Shown: piece by piece, positions 27,361 through 37,101 of the stretch | How the letters are laid out: each line of letters opens with the position of its first letter | Numbering within the stretch: the stretch's first letter is position 1 | Source: an uncultured Spirochaetota bacterium | GTDB taxonomy: Bacteria; Spirochaetota; Brachyspiria; Brachyspirales; Brachyspiraceae | DNA length: 64,000 bases | Direction: 5' to 3' | Assembly: GCA_944390575.1 (NCBI GenBank) | Contig: CALXQJ010000002.1 | Location: forward strand, 124,001-188,000 | Translations under genes and position numbers: made by a program | Notes under the pieces: model-generated | Told to the model about the DNA's origin: nothing | What the model saw: the letters and a program-made list of their open reading frames with translations, nothing else | Database searches by the model: none

Positions 27361-29565
27361 CTATATTTTCCAATTAGGAAAACGCTTCATTACAACAGAT
27401 ATAACCTCTGTTTTATAATGCTGTTCTAAGTTAGCTAATTTTTGGAATTCATTAAAGATAACTTTTACATCATTTTCATCTTCATTTTCTATAAATGAGA
27501 ATAAATATCCTTTTTCAAATACTAAGTCATATACTATTTTTAATAACTTACGTGAATTTGCTGCATTTTCTTCTTTATTTTCTATAGACTTATTTAAATT
27601 TGGTATTATATTAATAAGTCCAGTCATCAATGAATTTTTATTTACACATATAGAGTTATCATCTTCATTATAGTCGCCATCAAGTATTTTCTGAGCAAAA
27701 TATACAAAAGAATCAGGATATTCTCTATAATGTAGAAATATATCATCTATTGTTTTTGATAGTATATCTATTTGTTTATCTGAGAATAATTTATTTACTA
27801 TTAGATAGTGATTTTTTACTTGTGGTGAATATAACATTTTTACTATTATATTATAATATTCATCTTTTTTTCCATCATAAATAGCTTTTAAATATTTATC
27901 TCTATAGTTTGAAGAAGGCAGTATATCATATATATATGTATAATCTTCTACATCTTTAATTATTTCAGATAATGAAGGTATATTTATTTCATTATTAGTT
28001 TTTAAGTATATTGTACTTATAATTCTCTCATCATTAGATGCTTTTTTATCTTTAGCTTTGTCTATAAAATAATTATACATTTCTTTAGCTTCATCACTAT
28101 TGAAGTTTGGAGTATAATTTAAATATTCCATATATATTTGGAATTTATTTATAAAGTTTTGAGCTTTATTAAATTTAGCCAAACACTCAGCATCATAAGT
28201 TTCAGCCTCATCATTATAAAGAAACGTATTCTTATCAAACTTAACAGTAGTAGAAGCACGAACAGCTTTTTTAGCTCCCTCAAGCCATTTAGTATATACA
28301 GAATCAGCAACAACAATGTATGGAGATGTAGTTAATTCCTGTTTTAAATCTTTAGAGCTTATAGTTTTTCTATATTTAAGTATCATAGTAAGAAGTTCAG
28401 TTGGGTTTTCTTCTGCTATTTTTTTAAGTTCATTAAGCTTATATGCTTTATATACATTAATATCATCTTCTTTTAATGTGCTTAGAGATTGAATAGCCAT
28501 TTCAAAAGTCATCTTTCTCTCACCACTATCAGGGTTTACAAACTTTATCTTTAAACTATCAATATCAATAGCTTTAATTTTACCAACACCAAAATTTCTA
28601 TGATAAACATATTTATCTACATCATACTGTATGTATTTTTCAAAAAATTCTATACATTCTTTAGGTTTCTTATTTACATTTGTTATACTTGATATTTCCT
28701 CTACTTTTTCAAATAAGCTATGATTAGGATATAACTTTTTATACACATCTACAAGTCTATGTCTAAAGAATTTAGCTTTTTTATTGTTTTGAGCTACAAT
28801 ATCTTGCTCATAATTTAGAAGATGTTTTATTGTCTTTAGAGCATCTTCATTTCTATCATTTTCGAAGTAGTAGAAGAAAATAATTTTCCAAATATCTATC
28901 ATTATATTAGAGTCTACAAGCTCAAATAATTCAGCTTCTCTTTTTAATAGATAATTATAGTTATCAGCATCATACTCAAGAACTTTTTTTATATTTCCTT
29001 CAGCATGATTTCTTTTTCTAATTAAGTTTCTCTCAAATGCTATTTTATAATAGTATACAGCCCCATTAAAATCCCCATTTACTTCTTTCATATGAGCTAT
29101 TTTTTCAGGTAATTCAGGATTTGTAGTATCAAACTTTACAAGTCTCTCTAAAACTTCCAAAGCCTCAGCTTCTTTATTTGAGCTTTGATAATAAGTAGCT
29201 AAGTATCTTAAGGCATAATCACATTCATAATACTCATCTAAAATCTTTTGAGCGATAAACTCTACAATATTCCATTTTTTATTATTTTTAAAAATATTCA
29301 TAAGTTTATCAAGATTATTATCAGCATAATTTTCTTTTCTTAAATTTAAAAGTCCACTTGCATACATAGCAGATATATGTTGCGAATTCTTATTTAATTG
29401 TATCTGAGTAGTTTCGAGAATAGAGTTTATCTCATTATCATCATTAATAGCATCAATAATAACAGCTAAATCTGCAAAATATTTCACAGTATAATTAATT
29501 AAAGGTTTACGTGTAAATGTTTCTTCTGAAAATATACTTTCTAACTTTTCTAAGGCTTGTGACAT
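27361..29565 (-). CDS. TPR protein resembling the N-terminal part of spirochaetal GreA
   Basis: 734 aa, no signal peptide. The first 260 residues are TPR-like helices (EALEVLERLVKFDTTNPELP, AVYYYKIAFERN). At about 300-390 there is a small beta domain (VYHRNFGVGKIKAIDIDSLK, then ERKMTFEMAIQSLSTL) that I recall from the long N-terminal extension of GreA in Treponema and Borrelia. A helical C-terminus follows. The GreA coiled-coil and FKBP-like parts are absent, so transcript cleavage cannot be assumed. It lies 3 bases after another TPR protein gene, in one operon. Function unknown; a link to RNA polymerase is inference. Confidence 0.65.
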   Translation of the reverse strand: MSQALEKLESIFSEETFTRKPLINYTVKYFADLAVIIDAINDDNEINSILETTQIQLNKNSQHISAMYASGLLNLRKENYADNNLDKLMNIFKNNKKWNIVEFIAQKILDEYYECDYALRYLATYYQSSNKEAEALEVLERLVKFDTTNPELPEKIAHMKEVNGDFNGAVYYYKIAFERNLIRKRNHAEGNIKKVLEYDADNYNYLLKREAELFELVDSNIMIDIWKIIFFYYFENDRNEDALKTIKHLLNYEQDIVAQNNKKAKFFRHRLVDVYKKLYPNHSLFEKVEEISSITNVNKKPKECIEFFEKYIQYDVDKYVYHRNFGVGKIKAIDIDSLKIKFVNPDSGERKMTFEMAIQSLSTLKEDDINVYKAYKLNELKKIAEENPTELLTMILKYRKTISSKDLKQELTTSPYIVVADSVYTKWLEGAKKAVRASTTVKFDKNTFLYNDEAETYDAECLAKFNKAQNFINKFQIYMEYLNYTPNFNSDEAKEMYNYFIDKAKDKKASNDERIISTIYLKTNNEINIPSLSEIIKDVEDYTYIYDILPSSNYRDKYLKAIYDGKKDEYYNIIVKMLYSPQVKNHYLIVNKLFSDKQIDILSKTIDDIFLHYREYPDSFVYFAQKILDGDYNEDDNSICVNKNSLMTGLINIIPNLNKSIENKEENAANSRKLLKIVYDLVFEKGYLFSFIENEDENDVKVIFNEFQKLANLEQHYKTEVISVVMKRFPNWKI

Positions 29566-29568
29566 ATT

Positions 29569-30555
29569 TTACCCCTTATCATTTAGTATTTTTATATAAT
29601 ATTGTAATAACTCTTTATCTATAGATGCCATTTTACTACCTAACATTCTAATTTCAGCCATATCCTCTTTATTATTTCTCATAATAAGAGTAGTAGTAAG
29701 ATATGCTAAGGAAGCTAATAATCTTGGTGCAGTAGCCTCTCTTAATTTAAACTTTCTATAGTCAGATTCTAATTTTGATATAATCTTTCTTAAATGTATT
29801 TCATCTTCTTCATTTAAAGGCTTTTTAATGTCTAAGAGATTCATAAGTTCTCCATAGGCACTCATCCATAGTATTATCTCTTCATTACTACTATTGTGTA
29901 TATTTCTATTAATGATAATATCTCTAATATCTCTAATAACTTCTATAGTAATATTTTCAAATTCAATACTTAAAGGATCATAAAATAAAGCCTCTCTAAT
30001 ATACATCTTCGCTTTCTTCTCATCACCTAATAAATGATTGAGTTGAGCAATATTTGATAATATTTTAGAATTATAAGGTTCTAAGTCATTAAGATATCTA
30101 TATGCTTGTAATGCCTTAGATAATTCATCAAACTCTATGAAAGCATTTGCTATTAAATATAACTCCTCTTTATTTTGAATATTGTTATTATTTTTTTCTA
30201 TTATAGTTTTAATTATTTCATTATATACAAAATAATGAATAGCTTTAATAGATAATAATTCAATATTAAATTGTTTATCTTTTATAAACATTAGAAAACG
30301 CTTAAAAGATAAATCTAAAAATGTACAATATTCAGTAATATCATTTTCTTTTAAACTTTTTATTTTTTCTGTTCTATTAATCCAAAACTTAACACAGTAA
30401 ATATTTTCATAAAGATTTGGATACTCAAAATCCATAGACATAATTCTATCAAAACAGTCCATAGATTCTTCAAATAATCCATTTTTTAATTTTTTCTCTA
30501 TTGTTTTTAAAATATCTTTAACAGATTCTCTTCTAGAAAATAATTCATCACTCAT
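29569..30555 (-). CDS. TPR-like cytoplasmic protein
   Basis: 328 aa, helical, no signal peptide. One clear TPR pair is visible at about 140-200 (ELSKALQAYRYLNDLEPYNS, then DEKKAKMYIREALFYDP). The C-terminal region is helical with LREATAPRLLASLAYLTTTL. It is first in an operon with the GreA-extension-like protein, with a consensus promoter upstream. I do not recognise a family. The pair are likely to act together. Confidence 0.65.
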   Translation of the reverse strand: MSDELFSRRESVKDILKTIEKKLKNGLFEESMDCFDRIMSMDFEYPNLYENIYCVKFWINRTEKIKSLKENDITEYCTFLDLSFKRFLMFIKDKQFNIELLSIKAIHYFVYNEIIKTIIEKNNNNIQNKEELYLIANAFIEFDELSKALQAYRYLNDLEPYNSKILSNIAQLNHLLGDEKKAKMYIREALFYDPLSIEFENITIEVIRDIRDIIINRNIHNSSNEEIILWMSAYGELMNLLDIKKPLNEEDEIHLRKIISKLESDYRKFKLREATAPRLLASLAYLTTTLIMRNNKEDMAEIRMLGSKMASIDKELLQYYIKILNDKG

Positions 30556-30634
30556 TATTTTAAATTACTCCCTAAAGTTAGAATTGTATCATAGATATAT
30601 ACGCTATATAATTAAAAAAAGTTATTTACTACTA

Positions 30635-30663
30635 ATAATAATAGAATACATATAAATTGTCAA
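30635..30663 (-). promoter_or_regulatory. promoter of the TPR/GreA-extension operon
   Basis: On the minus strand: TTGACA (30663-30658), 17-base spacer, TATTAT (30640-30635). It lies about 80 bases before the start codon, directly after the end of the PuuD-like gene. Confidence 0.6.
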
Positions 30664-30678
30664 GCTATTATATAATGA

Positions 30679-31398
30679 TTATCTACTGCATATTTGGCTA
30701 AACATATTAAATATATTTTGCATTTTTATATTATTAAAAGCCATAGCCTCAGGATGCCATTGTAGAGCTAATATAAAGTGTTCATTCATATTTTTATATT
30801 CCATAGCTTCTATTATACCATCAGATGATTTAGCAGTTACTACAAAGTCATTAGCTACTTGTTTTACAGCTTGATGATGAAAACTATTTACTTCACTTTC
30901 TTCACCTAATATTTTATAAATAAAAGAGTTTTTTTCTATTTTTATTTTGTGCGTTGCAACATTAATAGGTGCTGTTTGTGAATGTAGTATAGATTTTTCT
31001 ACTTGAGAAGGTATATCTTGTATAATACTTCCTCCAAAATATACATTTAATATTTGCATACCTCTACAAATAGCAAGTATTGGTTTTTTCATCTCTACAG
31101 CATATTTAGTTATAAGTAAATCAAACTCGTCTCTATCTTTATTAATTTCTCCAATTTTTTGATGAGGTTCTTCATTAAAATAAAAAGGATGTACATCTAC
31201 ACCACCAGTTAGTATAAGTCCATCTATTTTTTCTATAGATTTTTTTAGCATAGTTTTGTTATCAGTCATAGGTATTATAAATGCAATAGCTTCTGATTTA
31301 TATACTGCTTCTGTATATGTTTCATTTACAAACATTTTGTTAGATATTTTACTGTTTTCGTATATTATATTACCTGATATTCCTATTACTGTACTCAT
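30679..31398 (-). CDS. class I glutamine amidotransferase-like hydrolase (PuuD/peptidase C26)
   Basis: Gamma-glutamyl hydrolase-like enzyme; PuuD cleaves gamma-glutamyl-GABA in putrescine breakdown. Catalytic nucleophile Cys111 in AICRGMQ, with His215 and Glu217 in LQWHPE, so the triad is complete. The oxyanion region LTGGVDVHP lies at 63-71. 239 aa, cytoplasmic. No other putrescine genes are adjacent, so the exact substrate (gamma-glutamyl-GABA, folyl-polyglutamate or a peptide) is open. Confidence 0.88.
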   Translation of the reverse strand: MSTVIGISGNIIYENSKISNKMFVNETYTEAVYKSEAIAFIIPMTDNKTMLKKSIEKIDGLILTGGVDVHPFYFNEEPHQKIGEINKDRDEFDLLITKYAVEMKKPILAICRGMQILNVYFGGSIIQDIPSQVEKSILHSQTAPINVATHKIKIEKNSFIYKILGEESEVNSFHHQAVKQVANDFVVTAKSSDGIIEAMEYKNMNEHFILALQWHPEAMAFNNIKMQNIFNMFSQICSR

Positions 31399-31523
31399 AA
31401 TATATTCCTTAAAATTAATTTATCATTAAATATTATTATAACATAATTTTATTTGATTTTTTGTTAATTATGTATAAAATTATAAAGGTATTTTTTATAT
31501 GGTATTGGAGAGTTATTTGCATT

Positions 31524-33752
31524 ATGAGAGAAATTATTAATTTCAATACTAATTGGGAATTTTTTCCTAAATGGAGTGATGATTTAAAGAGTAAGTATTT
31601 AGATTCTGGCTATAGTATTACACTACCACATACAGTAAAAGAGATAGATTTACACTATACAGATGAAACAGAAACATTTATGGTGTGTGGATATCAAAAT
31701 GATTTTATATATGATAGCAAGGCATTAAAAGATAAGAGAGTTTTGATACATTTTGAAGGTGCAATGGCTGCAGCTGAAGTTTTTGTTAATGGAAATAGCT
31801 TTGGAGAGCATAAGGGGGGGTATTTACCATTTACTTATGATATTACAGATTTTTTGAGAGATGGGGATAATTTAATAGCTGTAAAATTAGACTCTACAGA
31901 AAGAAAGGATATACCTCCTTTTGGTAATGAAATAGATTATTTATGTTATGGTGGTATATATAGAGAAGTTCAGATAATTATTGTTGATGATGTTTCTATA
32001 GAAAATGTTATGCTTACTGCCTTAGCTAATTATACTATAGTAGGGAAGGTTCGAATTAGAAATAGTAGAAGAGAAAAAATTGATGAGACATTAGTATTTA
32101 ATTTGTATACAGACAATAAGTTTATAACAGAAATAAGCAAAGAAGTTATTATTAATGATGATTTATTTACAGATATAGATATTTATTTAGAAATAGATCC
32201 AGATAAAATAGAGTTATGGGATCTTGATAATCCTAAATTATATACATTAGATACAAGTATATCAAATGAAGATTTAGTATCTATACGTGTTGGTTTTAGA
32301 AATGTTACTATTAATGAAAATGGATTTTTCCTTAATGATAAGCGTATAAAACTTAGAGGACTAAATAGACATCAAAGCTATCCTTATGTAGGGTATGCTA
32401 TGCCTGAGCGTGTTCAAAAAAAAGATGCTGATATATTAAAATATGATTTAGGTCTTAATGTTGTACGTTCTTCTCATTATCCTGCTTCAAGACATTTTTT
32501 AGATAGATGTGATGAGATAGGTCTTTTGGTATTTGAAGAGATACCAGGATGGCAATATATTGGTGATAAAGATTGGCAAAAGGTTGCAATAGATAATGTT
32601 GTAGATATGATAGAAAGAGATTTTCATCATCCTTCTATTTATATTTGGGGCGTGAGAATTAATGAAAGTCAGGATAATCATAGTTTTTATAAAGAAACAA
32701 ATAGTGTAGCACATAGGTTAGACAAAACTCGTCCAACAGGTGGTGTTCGCTATATAAAAGGTTCTGAGCTATTAGAGGATGTATATACTTATAATGATTT
32801 TAAGCATACTGGCAATAATGATCCTATAGATTCTCAGAGATTTGTAACTAAATTAGATAAAAATGTTCCATATATGATAACAGAGTATAATGGACATATG
32901 TTCCCTACAAAGATGCAAGACTGTGAGGAGCGTCTTTTAGAGCATACAGAAAGACATTATAGAATTATTAATGCTATAGCTTTGGATAATAGTATTATAG
33001 GTGGTACGGGCTGGTGTGCTTTTGACTATAATACTCATTTTGATTTTGGATCTGGTGATAGGGTATGCTATCATGGTGTTTGTGATATGTTTAGAAATAA
33101 GAAATTTGCAGCTTCTGCCTATTCATCACAAAAGGATATTCATAAAAATCAATATGTATTAGAGCCTGTTACTATACATACTCGTGGAGAGCGTTCTGGT
33201 GGAGGTATTTTCCCACTTATTATTTCTACTAATTGTGATTATATAGAATTATATTTTGATGATGAGCTTGCTGCTAAGGAATATCCTGCTACTGCTAAAT
33301 ATGCTGGACTTAAACATCCACCTATTATAGTAAATTTAGAAAATAATGTACCAGGTGTAAGTAATATTCGCTGGAAAGATATGCGAATTGTTGGCTTTGT
33401 GCGTGGCAAGGCGGTTATTGAGAGAAAATACTTAAAAAATCCTACTTTCCATTCACTACTTCTTAGGGCTGATAATGAAGTTTTAAATGCTATTAATGAT
33501 GGTTCTACTTGGGATTCTACACGTATTACTGTTAAGGCAGTTGATAGTTTGGGTAATAAACTTCCATTTATTAATGAGGCTATTAATATAGATGTTAAGG
33601 GAGTTGGAGAGCTTATTGGTAATGATAATCCTGTACTTGAAGGTGGGGTTTATTCTTTTTGGGTTAGAACTACTCATAGACGTGGCAGTATAAAGATTAG
33701 TGTATCTAATAGAAGGGTAGAGACTGGGGTTATTGAGATTAAAGTAAAATAG
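31524..33752 (+). CDS. glycoside hydrolase family 2, beta-galactosidase type
   Basis: 742 aa with a sugar-binding N-terminal domain, an immunoglobulin-like domain (about 175-285), a TIM barrel, and C-terminal beta domains. The barrel shows the start signature RGLNRHQSYPYVGYA. The acid/base glutamate is Glu381 in RINES, and the nucleophile is probably Glu454 in ITEYNGH. I start at MREIINFNTNWEFF, preceded by GGAG; an upstream extension of 21 codons lacks a ribosome site. No signal peptide, so the substrate must enter the cell. galE follows within 40 bases, which favours galactosides, though a glucuronidase cannot be fully excluded. Confidence 0.88.
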   Translation: MREIINFNTNWEFFPKWSDDLKSKYLDSGYSITLPHTVKEIDLHYTDETETFMVCGYQNDFIYDSKALKDKRVLIHFEGAMAAAEVFVNGNSFGEHKGGYLPFTYDITDFLRDGDNLIAVKLDSTERKDIPPFGNEIDYLCYGGIYREVQIIIVDDVSIENVMLTALANYTIVGKVRIRNSRREKIDETLVFNLYTDNKFITEISKEVIINDDLFTDIDIYLEIDPDKIELWDLDNPKLYTLDTSISNEDLVSIRVGFRNVTINENGFFLNDKRIKLRGLNRHQSYPYVGYAMPERVQKKDADILKYDLGLNVVRSSHYPASRHFLDRCDEIGLLVFEEIPGWQYIGDKDWQKVAIDNVVDMIERDFHHPSIYIWGVRINESQDNHSFYKETNSVAHRLDKTRPTGGVRYIKGSELLEDVYTYNDFKHTGNNDPIDSQRFVTKLDKNVPYMITEYNGHMFPTKMQDCEERLLEHTERHYRIINAIALDNSIIGGTGWCAFDYNTHFDFGSGDRVCYHGVCDMFRNKKFAASAYSSQKDIHKNQYVLEPVTIHTRGERSGGGIFPLIISTNCDYIELYFDDELAAKEYPATAKYAGLKHPPIIVNLENNVPGVSNIRWKDMRIVGFVRGKAVIERKYLKNPTFHSLLLRADNEVLNAINDGSTWDSTRITVKAVDSLGNKLPFINEAINIDVKGVGELIGNDNPVLEGGVYSFWVRTTHRRGSIKISVSNRRVETGVIEIKVK

Positions 33753-33788
33753 TTTTTTTATAAATTTATTATATTAGGAGTATTTTTT

Positions 33789-34784
33789 ATGTCTGTTTTA
33801 GTTTGTGGTGGTGCTGGATATATAGGTTCACATGTTGTAAATGAGCTTATAGCACAGAATATAGACTTTGTTGTTTTAGATTCTTTAGAATATGGGCACA
33901 GAGATGCTATTAAGGGATGTAAAAATTTTTATGAAGGTAATATAGGTGACAGTGCTTTACTTGATAAGATTTTTACTACTCATAATATAGATACAGTTAT
34001 GCATTTATGTGCTTATATAGAAGTTGGAGAATCTGTTATTAATCCTGCTAAATATTATGAAAATAATGTTTCTAATTCTATTACACTTTTGAATGCTATG
34101 ATTAGAAATAATGTTTCTAACTTTGTATTTTCATCTACAGCTGCTGTTTATGGTGAGCCTGAGAAGACACCTTTAGATGAAGATTGCAGAAAAGAGCCTA
34201 CAAATCCTTATGGGGATAGTAAGTTGGCATTAGAAAAAATTATGAATTGGTATTCAAATGCTTATAATTTTAACTTTGTAGCTTTAAGATATTTTAATGC
34301 TTCAGGAGCTCATCCTAATGGACATATAGGAGAAGATCATACACCAGAATCTCACCTGATACCTTTAATACTACAAGTTGCATTAGGACAACGTGATTCT
34401 ATTAAGATTTTTGGAGATGATTATTCTACTCCTGATGGTACTTGTCTTAGAGACTATATACATGTTTGTGATTTGGCATTAGCTCATATTGATGCTATGA
34501 ATTATCTTAAAAAAGGTGGTAAGAGTATTTCTTGTAATTTGGGTAATGGTAATGGATTTAGTGTTAAAGAAGTTATAGAGGTTGCAAGAAAAATTACAGG
34601 TCATCCTATACCAGCTGAGGTTACTCCAAGAAGGGCTGGAGATTCTTCTGAACTTGTTGCAAGTAGTGATAAGGCTCGCAAGTTATTAGGATGGACTCCT
34701 AAGATGGATTCTATAGAAACTATTATAGAAACTGCTTGGAATTGGCATAAGAATCATCCTAATGGGTATAATGATAAGAAATAA
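33789..34784 (+). CDS. galE: UDP-glucose 4-epimerase
   Basis: Interconverts UDP-galactose and UDP-glucose. NAD site GGAGYIGS (7-14), Ser116 region SSTAAVYG, catalytic Tyr141 and Lys145 in YGDSK, and the C-terminal GDSSELVASSDKARKLLGW segment. 331 aa is typical. AGGAG lies nine bases before the start. In operon with the beta-galactosidase, so it both feeds galactose into glycolysis and can supply UDP-galactose to surface sugars. A strong terminator follows. Confidence 0.97.
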   Translation: MSVLVCGGAGYIGSHVVNELIAQNIDFVVLDSLEYGHRDAIKGCKNFYEGNIGDSALLDKIFTTHNIDTVMHLCAYIEVGESVINPAKYYENNVSNSITLLNAMIRNNVSNFVFSSTAAVYGEPEKTPLDEDCRKEPTNPYGDSKLALEKIMNWYSNAYNFNFVALRYFNASGAHPNGHIGEDHTPESHLIPLILQVALGQRDSIKIFGDDYSTPDGTCLRDYIHVCDLALAHIDAMNYLKKGGKSISCNLGNGNGFSVKEVIEVARKITGHPIPAEVTPRRAGDSSELVASSDKARKLLGWTPKMDSIETIIETAWNWHKNHPNGYNDKK

Positions 34785-34803
34785 TTGATATATTATATAT
34801 AAT

Positions 34804-34847
34804 AAAGTCCATACTACTAATTATTAGTAATATGGACTTTTTATTTT
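34804..34847 (+). terminator. terminator of the beta-galactosidase-galE operon
   Basis: AAAGTCCATA (34804-34813) pairs with TATGGACTTT (34831-34840); an inner TACTAA/TTAGTA extends the helix with single mismatches. A T run follows. Confidence 0.85.
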
Positions 34848-34864
34848 TTGAAGTAAATTATTGA

Positions 34865-36172
34865 TTATCTTAAATTAACTGCATTTCTTGATAGGAAATT
34901 TCTTCTGTCACTTGCATATTTAGCTTGAGAAGAAGTAGGGTACTCTTCTAAGTATTTATTATATGTGTTATATGCTTTTTGAAAATCTCTAACATTATTA
35001 TTACCTTTTTCATATATCTCAGCTAATAATAATAATGAATCTCCTCTTTTTGCAAATTTATGTTTTGAGTTTATAGATTTCTCTAAAATATCAGCACCGT
35101 CAGATATTTTTCCATTTAATTTTAAATCAGAAGCTACCTCATAAATAGCATTTCCATAAGAAGGAGTATCTGAATATTTATTTATCACTTCAGAAAAATA
35201 TTTCATAGCTTCATCAGAATTATTTTCCTGTTTTTTTACTATACCCATAGAGTATATAGCTGCTGCTTTTTGATTGTTATTTGCTGTTTTTGAATCTGAT
35301 ATAGATTTATATGTTTCAAAAGCATTATTATAATCTTTATTAGAATTATGAATATCACCTATTCTAAAATAACTATAAATAGAGTATTTAGAAGTTGGAT
35401 ATTGAGTTATTACATTGCTATATGTATTTAATGCATTTTTATAGTTTCCTATTTTTCTTAAATCTTCTGCTGAGTTGAATAGAGATAATGCTTGTGGATT
35501 ATCATCTGTTTTTGTAGCATTATTTTTTGTATTATTTACAATAGTTTTTGAAGGTTCTATTTTTTCTATTTTTGCTATAGGAGTTTCTTCTCTTTTATTT
35601 ATTTCATTATTATTATCTTCTGCTGTTTCTTCTATAATAGAATTAATAGAACTTTTTTTTTGTTTATTATTATTTGCTAATATATTTTTTGGAGCATTGT
35701 TATTTGCTTGTGGAGTAGGAGTTGCATTAGTATCTTCTGATTCTATTAAGCTTTCATTTGTTGTTATTTCAGAAGACATTTTGTTTGTAACATTAATAGT
35801 ATAAAAATACTTTCTTATAATAGTATCTTCATTATCTACCTGAAAATTAAGTTCTCCTATACCTGCTGTTAAAGTTTTAAAAGTTATATAGCTATTTGTT
35901 TTATCACGTACAAATCTTATAAAGTCTAAGTTTGTAGAATAACTTGTTATACGAATATATCTATCAAAGTTTGTTGCATTAATTTTTATAGAAAAAATAG
36001 AGTTCTCTCCTAAAGAAATTTCTTTAAGAATATCTTTTTCTATAGGACCTTTTTTCATACTAATAGTGTTTTCATTTGTAATAGTTTTATCATCTGGTGT
36101 TAGAGTTATATTTTCTTGAGCTAATACAAATGATGATATTGATAGACAAAGTAGTAAAACTTTCAAATACAT
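34865..36172 (-). CDS. secreted TPR protein (CpoB/YbgF-like C-terminus)
   Basis: 435 aa. Signal peptide 1-18 (ending VLAQ). A beta-rich domain covers about 50-130, a low-complexity Asn/Glu/Lys linker about 135-225, then at least four TPR repeats (NALNTYSNVITQYPTSKYS, NAFETYKSISDSK, EAMKYFSEVINKYSDTPSY, KAYNTYNKYLEEYPTS) as in the cell-division coordinator CpoB. It lies one base after a small membrane protein gene. Periplasmic envelope role inferred. Confidence 0.8.
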   Translation of the reverse strand: MYLKVLLLCLSISSFVLAQENITLTPDDKTITNENTISMKKGPIEKDILKEISLGENSIFSIKINATNFDRYIRITSYSTNLDFIRFVRDKTNSYITFKTLTAGIGELNFQVDNEDTIIRKYFYTINVTNKMSSEITTNESLIESEDTNATPTPQANNNAPKNILANNNKQKKSSINSIIEETAEDNNNEINKREETPIAKIEKIEPSKTIVNNTKNNATKTDDNPQALSLFNSAEDLRKIGNYKNALNTYSNVITQYPTSKYSIYSYFRIGDIHNSNKDYNNAFETYKSISDSKTANNNQKAAAIYSMGIVKKQENNSDEAMKYFSEVINKYSDTPSYGNAIYEVASDLKLNGKISDGADILEKSINSKHKFAKRGDSLLLLAEIYEKGNNNVRDFQKAYNTYNKYLEEYPTSSQAKYASDRRNFLSRNAVNLR

Positions 36173-36173
36173 A

Positions 36174-36491
36174 TTATTTTTTCTCCTTAGATTCTATTTT
36201 CTTTTTTCGGTTTTTTACATAATTGCTTGAATACTCTAATTGTTCAAATGAAAGATTATCTCTTGTAGAGAGTATTTCTCCTTTTATGATTTTTTCATCT
36301 TCACCTTTAAGTTCTAATAATATTTTAGCATTTTCTTCTTCAGGTGTTAGTGGTATTATTTTTTCTCTGCTACATCTACCTATAATAATTCCACTTCCTA
36401 TTGTTATAATTATCCAAGAAACAATAATTATAATAGAAATATTTCTTTTTGTATTATAGAAGTTTTTAATATTTTCTATTAATTCTTTCAT
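36174..36491 (-). CDS. small single-pass membrane protein
   Basis: 105 aa. One membrane helix at about 18-39 (ISIIIIVSWIIITIGSGIII), short cytoplasmic head, and an acidic then Lys-rich tail. The helix is followed by GRCSREK. Unknown family. It is the first gene of a two-gene operon with the TPR protein, so the two probably work as a pair at the inner membrane. Confidence 0.65.
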   Translation of the reverse strand: MKELIENIKNFYNTKRNISIIIIVSWIIITIGSGIIIGRCSREKIIPLTPEEENAKILLELKGEDEKIIKGEILSTRDNLSFEQLEYSSNYVKNRKKKIESKEKK

Positions 36492-36627
36492 TTTTATAAC
36501 ACATAATAGTTAAATTAACATAATACTAATTATAAAATATAGCTATATTTTTGCAAGTTTAAATTATTTTGTAATTTTATATATATAAAAAATATTTTTT
36601 ATTATAATATAATTATATGAAATTATA

Positions 36628-36655
36628 TTGACTTTATACTTTGATTTTATATAAT
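36628..36655 (+). promoter_or_regulatory. promoter of the encapsulin operon
   Basis: TTGACT (36628-36633), 16-base spacer, TATAAT (36650-36655). The transcription start would fall inside the palindrome that overlaps the -10. Confidence 0.65.
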
Positions 36656-36669
36656 ACTAATTAGTATTA
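36652..36669. promoter_or_regulatory. palindromic operator at the encapsulin promoter
   Basis: Perfect 18-bp palindrome TAATACTAATTAGTATTA, overlapping the -10 and the expected transcription start. The position suits a repressor. Candidates are iron or peroxide regulators of the Fur/PerR family, because the operon stores iron, but this is inference; the sequence is not a classical Fur box. Confidence 0.6.
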
Positions 36670-36708
36670 ATTATTAATAGTCAATTACATTAAGAAGGAG
36701 TATTTATA

Positions 36709-37059
36709 ATGCCAAGTTTTGCAAACCCATTTAATGCGAATGTTAACAGAAAAATAACAAGAGAAGAATTAATTCAGGCTATTAGATTGGATATAGCAGG
36801 AGAATTGGAAGCTATTTATTTATATGATGCACATATAATGGCTACAGATGATCCTGTTGTTAAGACTGTATTATCTGATATTAGAGATGAAGAAAAGGCA
36901 CATGTTGGAGAATTAATGGCTTTATTAAGACATTTAGATCCTAAAGAGGCAGAGCATTTTGAACATGGTGAATTGGAAGTAAAAGAAATGATGGATGATC
37001 TTGGAATTAGAGAGCCTAATTTGAATGGTCTTACTGTTGGTTCTTTAAAAAAGGATTAA
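36709..37059 (+). CDS. encapsulated ferritin-like protein (EncFtn)
   Basis: Ferroxidase that works inside an encapsulin shell. 116 aa. The two-helix ferritin-like core keeps the iron-site residues Glu32, Glu62 and His65, the same numbering as in the Rhodospirillum rubrum protein (known from the literature). The C-terminus ends LTVGSLKKD, a classic encapsulin targeting peptide joined by a flexible stretch. AAGGAG precedes the start. The shell gene begins 42 bases downstream, and a single promoter with a palindrome lies upstream. Confidence 0.95.
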   Translation: MPSFANPFNANVNRKITREELIQAIRLDIAGELEAIYLYDAHIMATDDPVVKTVLSDIRDEEKAHVGELMALLRHLDPKEAEHFEHGELEVKEMMDDLGIREPNLNGLTVGSLKKD

Positions 37060-37101
37060 TAATTTTTAGCATTTTTATTATTTATTTTACGGAGGTTAAG
37101 T

